A stretch of 64,000 nt of DNA. Origin: Symbiodinium kawagutii (lineage: Eukaryota; Sar; Dinophyceae; Suessiales; Symbiodiniaceae). The notes beneath the pieces are model-generated. The model did not search any database. It saw nothing but the letters and a program-made list of their open reading frames with translations, and was not told the DNA's origin. The stretch is taken from NCBI GenBank assembly GCA_009767595.1, contig VSDK01012168.1, positions 197,518-261,517 of the forward strand. The letters run 5' to 3'. A program made the position numbers and the translations under genes. The stretch's first letter is position 1. Each line of letters opens with the position of its first letter. Below are positions 27,001-34,780 of this stretch, piece by piece.

Positions 27001-29695
27001 CGCGAACTAAGCAGGTAAATCAAACTGCTTAGTAAGCTCGTCAACACTGCTTAACAATACTGATGACTGATGATGGCTGAAAGTGTTGAATACTTGACTG
27101 GTTCAGAGTACTGTTTCGTAATCAGTAATACTGATTGATATTGGGTCATAATACCTATTTGAATACTGTTTTTGGGCAAATACTCTCTAATCAGGTTAAC
27201 AAGTGGGTACATCAGTTCAAATTATCACTGATTTAAGGTTAGAGCCATGCTGAAATGTTAAACACCCAACAATCATATGGTCAATGAGTTGCTGATAATG
27301 ATGGTCAATGGCATGGCGGGCGAGCCGCCATCCGGTCGTTCCTTCAACCGGATGAAAAATCCATCGGTTTCGCTGCAACTCATCTTGTCACAACTCGGTT
27401 TCGCGTCGGCGAAGCTGAGGACCGGTCGCTGCAAGAGAAGGTCTTTGAGGTGCTCGGCTTCAGCAAAGAGGAGGCCGGTGGCGGTGGAAGCTGGATGAGT
27501 GCGGTTGGTGAATGATGGAAGTGAATGGTTGATGAATGGCGCTGTGAAAATGGTTAGGGGTGATACATGATAGGGGATGATAATGGGTAAGTCATGCTTA
27601 AATCGTGAACAATTAAATACAATTGACGGGTTAATGGGTGACAATCTGGTTGATGACAATCTGATAACCTGGTTGATGGCCTTTTTGTCAAGCTTTGGAG
27701 ATGACCTTGTTGGCGAAGTGGCCAGGGTATGTCGCAGGGTGTTGTATCGCAGTCGCCTTGGGGCTTATCAAATAGATCCACTATGATCCACTGGATTGTT
27801 CAGATATATCAACGTCCCAACTATTGCTGATGTTTAGAAAACACTGTTATATCCAAACCCCTGGTATCATTATGATCCTGTGCGTCCATATGAGGTTACC
27901 AGTATGAAACAGGCATATCTTACGTGGTGCTTTCTCCCCCCAGAACATCCTAGATTCACCACTTCTAGTAATAGACCCATCAGGGCCTCAGGGTAACCCC
28001 CATGTTAAGAAACCTATCATTAACATCAGATGCAGCGCTCACCCTAGCTCACAATGACGTCCAGGCCCTGGCGCAATTCGGCTTCCTCATGGGCGCCTTC
28101 GAATACGGAGCCGATGGAAGCCACGGCTCGTTGAGGGCGATTTTTCATAGGGAACGTCCAGAGATTCTCCCAGAGATGGTCAAGACGGAGCGTTCCCTTC
28201 CTTTCGTTCACGCAGAACGGTGTGACAGGGTACGAAAGTATGATGCCACAAACATGTTTGCTGTCACAACGGCATGAACTAACTATTGAGGTCATTCGTA
28301 TGGGTGGTATTTCACAGTCTGGCAGTGCCAAGAGTTGTTAACTCTAGGATTGCAATATAGTATTAACTATCAGCAGTATCATGAAGTAGAGTATCGTCAG
28401 CTATATCTTTTGAATCAATAATTGTAGTATCAACTATATTATATACATGGTAGTATTGTCCATTGTATATTGTCTAATATCCGTGGTATGATATTTGATT
28501 AACTATATCATGCACATAGTTACTACTACAGTGTTACTATAAGCATATTGACAACCATAGTGTAACCATAGTCATGTTACTACTCTAGTTATAGAACCAA
28601 AAACATATCATTGATACAGTATATATACTATAGTACTTAGCCACTACTATATATTTAATATTTATGTATACACATATTTATAACATCTGTAGTAGTGACA
28701 GCACGTGACTTGGCAATTCTTTCCCGACGCTCCGCTAGGAGCGCCGCCTTTGGATCGCTTGTGCACCATCATTGGGGGCAAGGCCTCGGGACGCAACGGT
28801 GGCCCTGACCTGCCAACATGTTGCGGTTGCCACGGGAACCGACCCAGCTGAGGGTGCTGGGAGTGGAGGCAACTCGTACCAAAAGTGACGACATGGCGGT
28901 GTAACGAATAGGGAAAATGTATCACCTAAGCATAGTTTCTTTAAACAAATACAGTGATTGTGGATTCTGGTCATGGTCAACTCCAGATAAATAGCCAGTT
29001 CGAAAAAGTATGGCAAGGGTATGAAATTAGCTTTTCACTTATCTGGATCTCTTCAAGGGTACGAAACCAGCTTTTCCAATCTCTTTAAACTAGATTTGCC
29101 AAGCAACTTTCTGTGTGCACACGTGGAAGTCTCTCAGTTGCGACTGCAAAGACTATGAAGCCCTGCGGAGTGTAGCGTGGCGGAGACTTGTATAGAAGGG
29201 AACACTTGTTTTGAAAAAACCAATGGATATACTGATCAACCTGCTTTCAACTGTTATCAATGCCCTTTCTTCTACAGTTGTTTCCGCCAATGGAACAGTG
29301 GCAAATCTACTGCATGTTGTGCCCTTGGTTTCCCGCCGTGATTTCCGCTGATCAGACCACGATCCGCGACTTCATTGCATTCCCGAAGAACAACATGGGT
29401 CTCTCGGCCATAGAGAGGTGGTGGTGGCAGTTGTGCAAAACTCCTTCCCGTGAGGCTCATCGTGGTTGTCATTGTTCTAGCATGATCTAATGGTTAAATC
29501 ATGGCCTATGGCTTCCCATTCTAAATATGACGGTTTGATGTCAGATGTTTACCCCATTCTCAAAAAACAAAACGGTTTTCTCTGAAGTCAAAACATGTTT
29601 AAAGCGGATTTCAGGGTGACGAAGCACCGCCAACGGCTGGATCCAGCCGTGGCTGCGGGCAGATGCAACTGGTACCAGCTGATTCACCCGCTTAG
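1..29695 (+). CDS. aspS: Aspartyl-tRNA synthetase, bacterial/organellar type (about 28 exons, 5' part outside window)
   Basis: Charges tRNA-Asp with aspartate. The bacterial-type sequence suggests a nuclear gene for a plastid or mitochondrial enzyme. Joined exons give, in order, the end of class II motif 1 (FCEIETPVL), the KSTPEGARDF and [15 protein letters not shown] segments, motif 2 ([20 protein letters not shown]), a bacterial-type insertion domain, the HHPFTSP segment, [25 protein letters not shown] and DRL near motif 3, the IRDFIAFPK segment and a stop at 29,693-29,695. Exons identified in the window total about 1.28 kb, roughly 4% of the span. Most introns have GC, GT or GA donors and AG acceptors, and phases agree at nearly every junction. 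Less certain are the exon ends near 4,866-4,876 and 11,378, the exon at 12,287 and a possible missing microexon after 20,123. Upstream exons lie outside the window. The family assignment rests on many independent conserved blocks in the right order and is very secure; organelle targeting is inference. Confidence 0.95.
625..649 (+). CDS. aspS: aspS exon: motif 1 region (HLGDREFC)
   Basis: A 25-nt exon after AG at 623-624, with a GC donor at 650. It reads xxG then HLGDREFC and joins in phase 0 to EIETP in the next exon. This gives the usual 'x-F-x-EIETP' end of motif 1. The preceding 150 bases are A/C-rich intron. Confidence 0.75.
1095..1134 (+). CDS. aspS: aspS exon: [13 protein letters not shown]
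   Basis: Reads [13 protein letters not shown] plus one base. This is the highly conserved motif 1 proline and KSTPEG segment of bacterial AspRS. The acceptor is CTCAG. The donor is GA (GACACC), and joining to the next exon rebuilds the Gly codon of PEGARD. Confidence 0.93.
1442..1481 (+). CDS. aspS: aspS exon: [13 protein letters not shown]
   Basis: Completes Gly, then reads [12 protein letters not shown] and two bases of the next Gly. It matches the ARD(F/Y)-VPSR block of AspRS. Acceptor ATCAG, donor GT. Confidence 0.94.
1757..1808 (+). CDS. aspS: aspS exon: [17 protein letters not shown]
   Basis: Reads [17 protein letters not shown], nearly identical to the conserved [15 protein letters not shown] block of bacterial AspRS, part of the aspartyl-adenylate site. 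Acceptor CCGAG, GT donor. Confidence 0.97.
2468..2518 (+). CDS. aspS: aspS exon: motif 2 start ([17 protein letters not shown])
   Basis: Reads [17 protein letters not shown], containing the FRDE of class II motif 2; its Arg binds ATP and the acceptor end. Acceptor CCAAG, GC donor, phase 0 at both ends. Confidence 0.97.
2921..3028. repeat. Imperfect duplication in aspS intron
   Basis: CTAATACAGTTG..TACTGGTCAATGGTATG occurs twice (2,921-2,970 and 2,991-3,028). Confidence 0.8.
4039..4077 (+). CDS. aspS: aspS exon: [13 protein letters not shown]
   Basis: Reads [13 protein letters not shown], the diagnostic motif 2 block of bacterial AspRS. Acceptor TGTAG, preceded by about 600 bases of A/C-rich repeats. 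GC donor; it joins to DCEMSF. Confidence 0.97.
4792..4876 (+). CDS. aspS: aspS exon: [12 protein letters not shown]...IRHIFKS
   Basis: Reads [20 protein letters not shown] followed by RHIFKSSL, matching the QIDxEMSFV helix region of AspRS. Acceptor CACGAG. The 3' end is unsure: the next exon needs one leftover base, so the donor is either GC at 4867 or a non-standard site after 4876. A G/T-rich array starts immediately after. Confidence 0.92.
7902..7948. repeat. (TA)n tract
   Basis: Long alternating TA interrupted by single G. Similar tracts lie at 8,991-9,011, 11,784-11,802 and 43,147-43,170. Confidence 0.95.
8887..8984. mobile_element. MITE family 1 copy
   Basis: Left end GGTGGTTTCTCACAATAGGG and ACCCCC, AT-rich core with TCATTTATAGCAATAAATCA, right end GGGGTTCC...AGCACCCA. 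Noncoding, about 100 bp. Confidence 0.75.
9169..9209 (+). CDS. aspS: aspS exon: [13 protein letters not shown]
   Basis: Reads GC then [13 protein letters not shown]. It fits the 'PFPRMTYxEAM' block. Acceptor TTCGAG, GC donor; it joins in phase 0 to AMDRFG. Confidence 0.85.
10119..10171 (+). CDS. aspS: aspS exon: [18 protein letters not shown]
   Basis: Reads [17 protein letters not shown] plus two bases. It matches the AM-RYGSDKPDLR hallmark of bacterial AspRS, with Phe and Ile in place of the usual Tyr and Ser. Acceptor ACCAG, GC donor. Confidence 0.95.
11351..11378 (+). CDS. aspS: aspS exon: LVELTEAAD
   Basis: Completes a Leu and reads LVELTEAAD, like the MEL-DVxD helix after KPDLR. The acceptor is CCCAG in an A/C-rich context. 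The exact donor (11,376-11,380) is unclear because the next junction does not use GT, GC or GA cleanly. Confidence 0.75.
12287..12339 (+). CDS. aspS: aspS exon, tentative (insertion domain start)
   Basis: Lies after CTCCAG and before a GT donor. In the frame needed by the neighbours it reads [15 protein letters not shown], fitting the GG-V-x-x-RVPGGA stretch only loosely. Other frames are also open, so position and frame are tentative. Confidence 0.45.
12835..12860 (+). CDS. aspS: aspS exon: GAGSWSTKK
   Basis: Reads GAGSWSTKK, fitting the PGGAS-S-RK stretch of the insertion domain. Acceptor GTCGCAG, GC donor; it joins to KVKELDKK in phase 2. Confidence 0.75.
13081..13112 (+). CDS. aspS: aspS exon: [10 protein letters not shown]
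   Basis: Reads [10 protein letters not shown], then one base of Gly. Acceptor CACCCAG. The GA donor joins to GT to give the Gly of [10 protein letters not shown], equivalent to GAKGLAYIK in bacterial enzymes. Confidence 0.85.
13324..13414 (+). CDS. aspS: aspS exon: [20 protein letters not shown]...
   Basis: Reads [20 protein letters not shown] then KFFTDEALQ. It corresponds to the GLAYIKVNE-SPVAKF segment of the bacterial insertion domain. Acceptor CTCCAG, GC donor in phase 2. Confidence 0.92.
13574..13660. repeat. 28-bp tandem repeat in aspS intron
   Basis: Three near-identical copies of a unit CATTGAGAATTGCTTAGTGG plus TTCATGAT, about 160 bases after a donor. It shows how G/T-rich intron starts grow by tandem duplication. 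Confidence 0.85.
14610..14802. mobile_element. MITE family 1 copy, longer or composite
   Basis: Left end GGTGGTTCTCAAGTCATAGG, core with AGTAATAAACCAGCCAT, and right-end-like GGGGTGTCCCGATTCTAGGA. It is longer than other copies, perhaps two insertions. Confidence 0.6.
15015..15101 (+). CDS. aspS: aspS exon: [20 protein letters not shown]...
   Basis: Reads [20 protein letters not shown] then EQRMRSSV. It fits the 'GD-I-F-AG' segment of the insertion domain. Acceptor CTCAG, GC donor; splicing gives VVQESMG. Confidence 0.92.
16081..16145. repeat. CATCATCCAT tandem array
   Basis: Six perfect 10-bp units, the A/C-strand counterpart of the GATGATGG intron repeats. Confidence 0.95.
16539..16677. 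mobile_element. MITE family 2, complete element
   Basis: 139 bp with inverted ends GCTACAGAGTGGTACTCCCC and GGGGGCACCACTCTGTAGC. Core shared with the copy at 33.2 kb (GTATCTTCTA-type, CTAGCGATCCCT). Confidence 0.85.
17530..17594 (+). CDS. aspS: aspS exon: [21 protein letters not shown]
   Basis: Reads [20 protein letters not shown] then His and one base. It matches the 'MG-LR-KLG-ELGL' helix of AspRS. Acceptor GTCAG, GT donor in phase 1. Confidence 0.92.
18049..18085 (+). CDS. aspS: aspS exon: [12 protein letters not shown]
   Basis: Completes Arg and reads [11 protein letters not shown], then two bases. It gives the LWVxDFP motif when joined to NFPMLEW. Acceptor GTTAAG, GT donor. Confidence 0.92.
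18778..18811 (+). CDS. aspS: aspS exon: [11 protein letters not shown]
   Basis: Reads [11 protein letters not shown], the conserved DFP(M/L)FExD block, with Asn in place of the usual Asp. Acceptor ACAAG, GT donor. Confidence 0.94.
19508..19525 (+). CDS. aspS: aspS microexon: ADAHSM (18 nt)
   Basis: An 18-nt exon between CTGTAG and a GA donor. It reads ADAHSM in phase 0 and bridges WDDEE and HHPFTSP, as the 'x-A-M-HHPFTSP' context requires. Confidence 0.65.
19862..19891 (+). CDS. aspS: aspS exon: [10 protein letters not shown] (30 nt)
   Basis: Reads [10 protein letters not shown], an almost invariant AspRS block near the ATP site. Acceptor GCAAAG, followed by C rather than the usual G; GA donor. 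Confidence 0.93.
20109..20123 (+). CDS. aspS: aspS microexon: DIDKM (15 nt)
   Basis: Reads DIDKM after GTAGCAG and before a GT donor. It fits the variable loop between HHPFTSP and RANAYD. About six residues fewer than in bacterial enzymes result, so the exon may extend further or another microexon may follow. Confidence 0.55.
21125..21225. mobile_element. MITE family 1 copy
   Basis: Ends GGTGGTTTCTTGGAATAAGG and CACCCCTCTTTTGAGAAACC are inverted repeats around a TTGGTTTAGGAC core. Confidence 0.8.
22103..22144 (+). CDS. aspS: aspS exon: [14 protein letters not shown]
   Basis: Reads [14 protein letters not shown], matching the conserved [12 protein letters not shown] block. Acceptor GCTAG, GC donor in phase 0. 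Confidence 0.97.
22583..22653. repeat. Direct duplication in aspS intron
   Basis: AATAGGGAAAATAATG followed by a variable stretch and TACTTGTTTT occurs twice in 71 bases. Confidence 0.8.
23922..24307. repeat. Minisatellite, four units of about 90 bp with variable CCCCA runs
   Basis: Units start with ACATCATGTGATGATGCACC, carry three to five CCCCA copies, then AATTAGCACGGTGACCATCG and GTGGAAGCAAGACGCGCAAG. Units differ by CCCCA number and a few bases. Confidence 0.95.
24881..24960. mobile_element. MITE family 1 copy
   Basis: Core TGGATGGTTTATTACTATAA and right end GGGGTACCCCCATGGCTTGA plus GAAACCGTC. The left end is truncated. Confidence 0.75.
25341..25367 (+). CDS. aspS: aspS exon: VGGGSVRIH (27 nt)
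   Basis: Reads VGGGSVRIH, identical to the invariant GGGSVRIH strand of bacterial AspRS. Acceptor GCGCAG, GC donor, phase 0 at both ends. Confidence 0.97.
27420..27473 (+). CDS. aspS: aspS exon: [18 protein letters not shown]
   Basis: Reads [18 protein letters not shown], equivalent to the 'xQ-xVFxxLGIxxEE' helix. Acceptor GCTGAG, GC donor in phase 0. Confidence 0.95.
28065..28107 (+). CDS. aspS: aspS exon: [15 protein letters not shown]
   Basis: Reads [14 protein letters not shown] plus one base, the KFGFLLxALxYG helix before motif 3. Acceptor GTCCAG. A GA donor here (GGAGCC) pairs with the next acceptor at a shared GGAGC. Confidence 0.93.
28739..28782 (+). CDS. aspS: aspS exon: [14 protein letters not shown] (motif 3)
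   Basis: Reads GA then [14 protein letters not shown]. It contains the DRL of class II motif 3, but the usual HGGxAxG between APP and DRL is absent, so a microexon is probably missed. Acceptor GCTAG, GC donor. Confidence 0.85.
29356..29397 (+). CDS. aspS: aspS exon: [14 protein letters not shown]
   Basis: Reads [14 protein letters not shown], the conserved IRDxIAFPK block. Acceptor GATCAG. The donor reads GGTCTC, so either GG is used or a GT one base later with a shifted acceptor. Confidence 0.96.
29615..29695 (+). CDS. aspS: aspS last exon with stop
   Basis: Reads [20 protein letters not shown] then PADSPA and TAG. Position and the (D/E)AP start match the AspRS C-terminus, but the tail is not conserved. 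Acceptor TTTCAG. Confidence 0.85.
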   Translation, partial: GDEAPPTAGSSRGCGQMQLVPADSPA

Positions 29696-30476
29696 GTTGC
29701 AAGATTATATATAAATCACTATCTTTTTATTGGAAAGCCAGTGAATTTTTACAAATTTTACTATAAAACTCCCAGTTCTAGAAAAATGGCATCCACTAAT
29801 CTATAAATGGTAATCTTCAACTTCCAGGTTGATTAGTTTCCCAGAGGGTAAGAATGTTATAACAACGTGGTGTTGTTCATAAGATGGTATCATGACCAAT
29901 ATCTAGCTGGACCCGCTTATCATGAACCCAGCCAGAGTTTGATGCACCCACCAAAAAGCGCCGATAGTTGTTGATTAATCATCAAGATACCCAGCAAAAA
30001 GTGACTAGCGTCAATATCTCCCCACTTGTTGTTGATTAACCATCATTTGCGCCCAATGTTAATTTTTGCCATCAATATGTATCCACGATAGTGCCGACTT
30101 GCTCTTGTGGTATGATTGCTATTTTGCTTGGCCATTGCTGCTTCCCATTCTTGTTGGCTGTTTTTGTTGATTCTCTTTTGTCATCAACGAGCATGAATCA
30201 TCCATGTTTGACCATGATTGACCATCATTCACCACGGCCATCATGAATCATGATTCATCTTGGGCCATGATCCACCATGATTAGACATCATCGTAAAATG
30301 ATTCAACATCAGAAGCTATGATTTAGACCCACCACCGTTTACACAACATTCCCCAAGCGAAATTAACAGCGATCAACCCTGATCATTTAACAATCAAAAC
30401 TAGCAGTGATCAAACCGCATCACTGCAGCCACAGGTCGGGACACCATGATCAATAGCCCAGCGACAATCACTGAAG
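29696..30476. other. Intergenic or untranslated region after aspS
   Basis: No coding stretch is visible. The last 300 bases are A/C-rich (CATGATTCACCACC type), which suggests the 3' end of an intron in front of the next exon. No polyadenylation signal could be singled out. Confidence 0.5.
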
Positions 30477-30522
30477 CGCAGTGCGGATCTCGACGGAGAA
30501 TTTGCGCTTCAGTGGATGACTG
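30477..30522 (+). CDS. Candidate exon, unrecognised (RSADLDGEFALQWMT)
   Basis: Lies after CTGAAG and before a GT donor, preceded by A/C-rich intron sequence. It reads RSADLDGEFALQWMT. A second frame is also open, so the reading is provisional. First visible exon of the unnamed gene region. Confidence 0.35.
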
Positions 30523-31266
30523 GTTTACTCGGCGAGTGAGGGACAAAACATAGGGGTTGGCTGGTGACTATAAATGACTATATAATGTGGGATGATTTAG
30601 GGGTGCCCTATGTTGAGAAAATGGGTAATGCGATTGATGTGGTGTATGGTTACGTAATGGTTTCTTATATCAAGAACCATAGGCTGATGTTAAGGAAGAG
30701 TAGAGTTTCTTCTTTGGAATAATGTGTGACATTGTGACTAACGGGTTTGTTCGTTCTAATTGCTTTGTGGTTGATATACGTCGAAAATAAACACCTACTA
30801 GCGGCCAATGGTTGTGATGCATAGTGCCCTCAAGATACTTTAGCTACTAGAGTGATAGAGACGTAGGGCTGCATTGGGGGTTACTGATTGCTCATCCAAA
30901 ACATGCCAAACCCAAAAGAGGTTTTGCTGGTTTCTTCTCAATTCAACTAATTAGTTGGCACTTGCACGATGGGCAAGTTCGATCCCAAGTCACCCATCTG
31001 CTTTTATCACACTTCTTCTCTGGTGACAATTGTAAGTTCATGGCCCGAGTCATTGTACTCAGAATCACCATGCTTACTCCCTTTTCTCGCAATACGATCC
31101 CCTGATTATCATCCATCAACCAGCTATTTAACCATGAGCCTATACTGATTATCCTGTTATATCCTATAGTTGATATATCCTCAGTTAGTTGACCATTGAT
31201 TGGTTGGTTCTCACCTGTAGCCATAGATTTGACCCAGGGAGTGGGCGGCTGTCACAATGGATCCAG

Positions 31267-31331
31267 GTTGACCGAGCTGAGTATCCAGACCACTGTGGAT
31301 GAGGACGCCCGCCCTGTGCGCGCAGCGCTTG
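31267..31331 (+). CDS. Candidate exon, unrecognised (LTELSIQTTVDEDARPVRAA)
   Basis: Acceptor GATCCAG, GC donor. Reads LTELSIQTTVDEDARPVRAA then Leu. A G/T-rich array (GATTGATGGTTGG) starts about 50 bases later, as after other exons. The function is unknown, and the opposite strand is also open here. Confidence 0.45.
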
Positions 31332-31747
31332 GCAAAGCCATTGATGGAACAACGAGTCATGAAGACAGCCCCGCGATTGATGGTTGGTGAATGAAAAGGA
31401 GTAGATACACAAGTGAAGTAAGATCAAAACATGATTGAATTCTTTATTTTCTACTTACTGAGACCTCTCCCTTTGGTGGATGATAGTCTGGATAAGAACC
31501 AACAATGATGGTGAATCATCGGGGATAACCACCAATAATAGTCAAGAAGAATGGTTGATGATACGAATAACAATCAACAGCCGCCTGGTTTGGTTGAGGC
31601 GAACTGGTGAAACAGTTCGGCCCTGTCATTTGCTGAACAGTAAGTGGTAGTTTGCCACGGTGAATCATGGTCAATAAGCTAGCGCTAGATTGTAAATGTT
31701 CGTAGTTCATTGTGGTTGTGTTCTGTTGGATCACTAGTTACCGCCAA

Positions 31748-31855
31748 CTGGTGGTTTCTCAAACTGGGGGCGCCCCCCAATCATCTAATATTAGTCATTT
31801 ATAGTAGTAAACCAGCCATAGCTTTGGGGTCCCCTATGGCTTGAGAAACAGCCAA
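31748..31855. mobile_element. MITE family 1, best preserved copy
   Basis: GGTGGTTTCTCAAACTGGGG at the left and CCCTATGGCTTGAGAAACAG at the right are inverted repeats; the core is ATTTATAGTAGTAAACCAGC. Confidence 0.85.
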
Positions 31856-31984
31856 CTGTTGAATGGTTGCTGAATCCAAGTGGCAACTGTTCCAGCTGGT
31901 AATCAACCTATGCCACCGTTCCACCGCCATGGCACACTGCCAATGCGACGGTGTCCCCGTGTCCTTCCACCTGCCAGTGGCCAG

Positions 31985-32060
31985 GATGGAAAGCCCAAGG
32001 CTGGACCATGTTCCGATTTCCGCCCCGAAGCACCCAAGCGTCCGCAGCTCAAAAAACGTG
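31985..32060 (+). CDS. Candidate exon, unrecognised (DGKPKAG...)
   Basis: Acceptor TGGCCAG, GA donor, followed by G/T-rich GGATGGTTGATAG. One frame reads DGKPKAGPCSDFRPEAPKRP then QLKKR; another reads MESPRLDHVPISAPKHP. I cannot decide between them. Confidence 0.45.
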
Positions 32061-32354
32061 GATAACTTGGGATGGTTGATAGCTTGGGATGATGGTTGCG
32101 GGTTATCTTGGGGGTACGGATGTACTTTCATCGTGATTATCCGAAGATCATGTGCCACCTTGCTGGTGAAATAGCCTCAGCAGTACCAGCAGCGGTGCCG
32201 GAAAGCTCCCCCGGCCTTACGACTCACATTGCCATGACTGCCAGAGTGGTGACCCCCAGTAAGTTGATAGAAATCACACACTGCCAATCTGAGTTACAAT
32301 ATGTCTTCACAGATCTGAGGTGAACTACGAAAGCTGAGATCCATCATCCCCCAG

Positions 32355-32470
32355 GGTTCCAGCCCACATCCACATGCCGTTTCGCCGGGCAGGCGGCGGG
32401 ATATCCAGCCTGAGCTCAAAGGCGCAACGCTGTGGCAGCAGACATCCATGACCAGCTGGAAACCGAGGGG
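32355..32470 (+). CDS. Candidate exon, unrecognised (PHAVSPGRRRDIQPELKG)
   Basis: Begins after CCCCCAG. Only one frame stays open for its length, including PHAVSPGRRRDIQPELKG and ATLWQQTSMTSWKP. The 3' edge is approximate. Confidence 0.4.
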
Positions 32471-32660
32471 CAGCATCTTCGCAAACCATGGCCTACCGTA
32501 CTAAGCATCTGCACTCACCAGTATTTTCGGTGATCATTACCATCACTAAGCAGTTAAATCGCCGTGCTTCTTGGCGATTTATTTGAGCATTACTTGCCAT
32601 GATCAGTGGTTAGCAAGCCCAACTGCTGGCCGCCCTCGTGCGCCAATTTCCAGCTTTGAC

Positions 32661-32700
32661 NNNNNNNNNNNNNNNNNNNNNNNNNNNNNNNNNNNNNNNN
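32661..32700. other. Assembly gap (40 N)
   Basis: Forty consecutive N inside the unnamed gene region. Real gap length is unknown and an exon may be lost. Confidence 0.99.
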
Positions 32701-33077
32701 ATGCCGATTAAGCTTTGCGGGCGGTTGGGAGGGAGCTGTTCGCAGCCAGGCGCACCCATGTAGCCCTTTAAAGGACCTTTAATGGGGGAGCCAAGGAGCT
32801 ACCAGAAGGGCTCTAACCAAATGCTGGTTTGACAATGCTTGGACAAAAGACCAACGTTTGACTACCTGAGAATGCTTGGTTCCCATCATTGGTCGAGCAA
32901 ATGCTCACCAGGATCAATATGATTATATATTGGGTCAAATTTTTGGTCATGCGAACCTCGATTCAACTTGTACCGGGTGGGTTGCAATCATTTTTCTGGT
33001 ACAGCTACTGACCATGGCCTCACCGTGAAATCCTTTCACCCTCCGAAACTGCCCTGGTGGCTTCGGTCAGCCACCAG

Positions 33078-33186
33078 GGCTACCTGGCTGTGTCGCTGTC
33101 CCAAGTGTCGTCCACCAGCTTGGGCGCCTGGTCACAGCACTGCAAGAAGCTTCCCTTGTCGGGCTTCGTGTTGATGACTTCAGAAG
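33078..33186 (+). CDS. Candidate exon, unrecognised (GYLAVSLSQVSSTSLGAWSQ)
   Basis: Acceptor CCACCAG. Reads GYLAVSLSQVSSTSLGAWSQ then HCKKLPLSGFVLMTSE. It ends where the GTGGTACC end of a MITE-like element starts, which also supplies a GT donor. Confidence 0.5.
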
Positions 33187-33330
33187 TGGTACCACCCCTG
33201 GTTAGACCCGTCGGTTTAGATTCGCCACCGAAGTGTAGTTGTATCTTCTATAACCGCGCTACTTACCTTGGCGAACTAACCTAAGTTAGCGATCCCTAAG
33301 GGGGTTACCACTCCGCAATGAGCGCCCCAG
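33187..33330 (+). mobile_element. MITE family 2 copy forming most of a short candidate intron
   Basis: An inverted-repeat element (GTGGTACCACCCCTGG at the left, a CCCTAAGGGGGTTACCAC end at the right, to about 33,313), related to the one at 16,539-16,677. With 17 more bases to CCCCAG it fits a 144-nt GT-AG intron between two candidate exons. Confidence 0.55.
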
Positions 33331-33372
33331 GACACCCACCATCTGTTGATTCGCGGCGCCATTCACCGCCAG
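33331..33372 (+). CDS. Candidate exon, unrecognised (DTHHLLIRGAIHRQ)
   Basis: Continues the frame of the exon at 33,078 after removal of the MITE-bearing intron and reads DTHHLLIRGAIHRQ before a GT donor. The same frame stays open to about 33,420. Function unknown. Confidence 0.4.
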
Positions 33373-34274
33373 GTCAGCCCACCGATCCAACCGCGCCACA
33401 ACGGGACCGCGCGGTCCCCGCGGTGAAAAAGACGCATGGCGGTTCCGGCACAACGGACTGCAGCGCACTGCTGAAGGATCTCGTGATTTTGATGATGCCA
33501 TGAATCTATTGCACCTCACTGGCGTGAAGGATCTGTCTACATCAATAGGGTGTCATTTGTCACACATGACGAATTGGTTTAATGTTAGTTGATAGACCCA
33601 GTTGGATATGTAGTGAGAATGTAAAACCGAAAAACATTCAGACTTGGCTAGCTAGTCATCTATTATTTCTACCTCCTAATATGTTGGCGCACACCCTCTT
33701 CGGATATATTATATGGTGTACAAATTACCACTCTGCATATTAGGGCCACAACCAACTACAAATCGGAAGATCAACAGTTCCTTCCGGATTGTTGCCCATT
33801 GCCGTTGCTGATCAGCGAACCATGAATCTTCAACCGTACTTGTTACATATCCAGGGTAACTCCTGAGCAATGCTCAAGCATCGTCAAGGCACCAGCAAGA
33901 ATTCAGTTGAACCATCTTTACAGGCCATTCTGAACCAACAATTAACCTCTGTACCAACATTGCAAAGCATAAATTGCTACCAATGGTTGCTCTTGAGCAT
34001 GATCATATCATCAGCATTCACCCCGACCATCGTCGACCACACGAGGTGCTGGTCGCATGAGATGAGTCACGGTCAACCAGAACCAGCACCGTCGGCGCCA
34101 CGATCGTTTAATCTAGCCCTCATCAATAATCATCATAAACACCAACCATAATCATTGACCCAACATTCACGAACATTAAGTCATCATTAACGTCCTCATT
34201 CACCATCTTATTGCCACCTTATTGACCCATCATCACCCCGTCAAACCAGTTCGCCACACCCAGAGTACCGACAG

Positions 34275-34382
34275 GTCGCTCCGCTGGTGACTTCACGCCG
34301 GGAGCCAAGGGAGTCCTGGGATCCAAGGGAGCCATGGGCTGGGCACCTGGCTATGTCCAACCAAGCTGGAGATCCCCAATGG
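34275..34382 (+). CDS. Candidate exon, unrecognised (RSAGDFTPGAKGVLGSKGAM)
   Basis: Acceptor CGACAG after A/C-rich sequence; GT donor (GTAATAATGATGG) directly followed by G/T-rich repeats. Reads RSAGDFTPGAKGVLGSKGAM then GWAPGYVQPSWRSPM. A second frame is open too. The splice context makes an exon likely. Confidence 0.5.
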
Positions 34383-34780
34383 GTAATAATGATGGTTGTT
34401 AGCTATGATTGGGCTAATGATGCTTATTAATGATAGCTATGATTGATGGTTAATGATGGTTGAGACCTATGAAGATCCCCAATGGTTGATCGTGGCTATT
34501 AGCGTTGATGATGGTTCATTCATGGTCCTGAATGATGGTTGAGATGATGGTTCATGATGGCAATGAATGATGGTTCATGAGGCTTAACACCAGCTCCAAT
34601 ATGTTTTCTTTTTCTGATGCTTCATATGTGATAAATAATGGAGTTGCTCATGGTTTTGAATGGTCAGCAGTCATTGATTTCTGGTCAATCATGCTGATGA
34701 CGTTAGTGTCCACCTGGTACAGAAATCGTGGCTCTGTCTTTGATGCAGGGGAGTAACTACTGATGTATTGGTGTCTTTAC

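Noticed and set aside
34045..34110. Possible exon CWSHEMSHGQPEPAPSAPRS
   Set aside because: It is followed by an A/C-rich array, the pattern before an acceptor, not after a donor.
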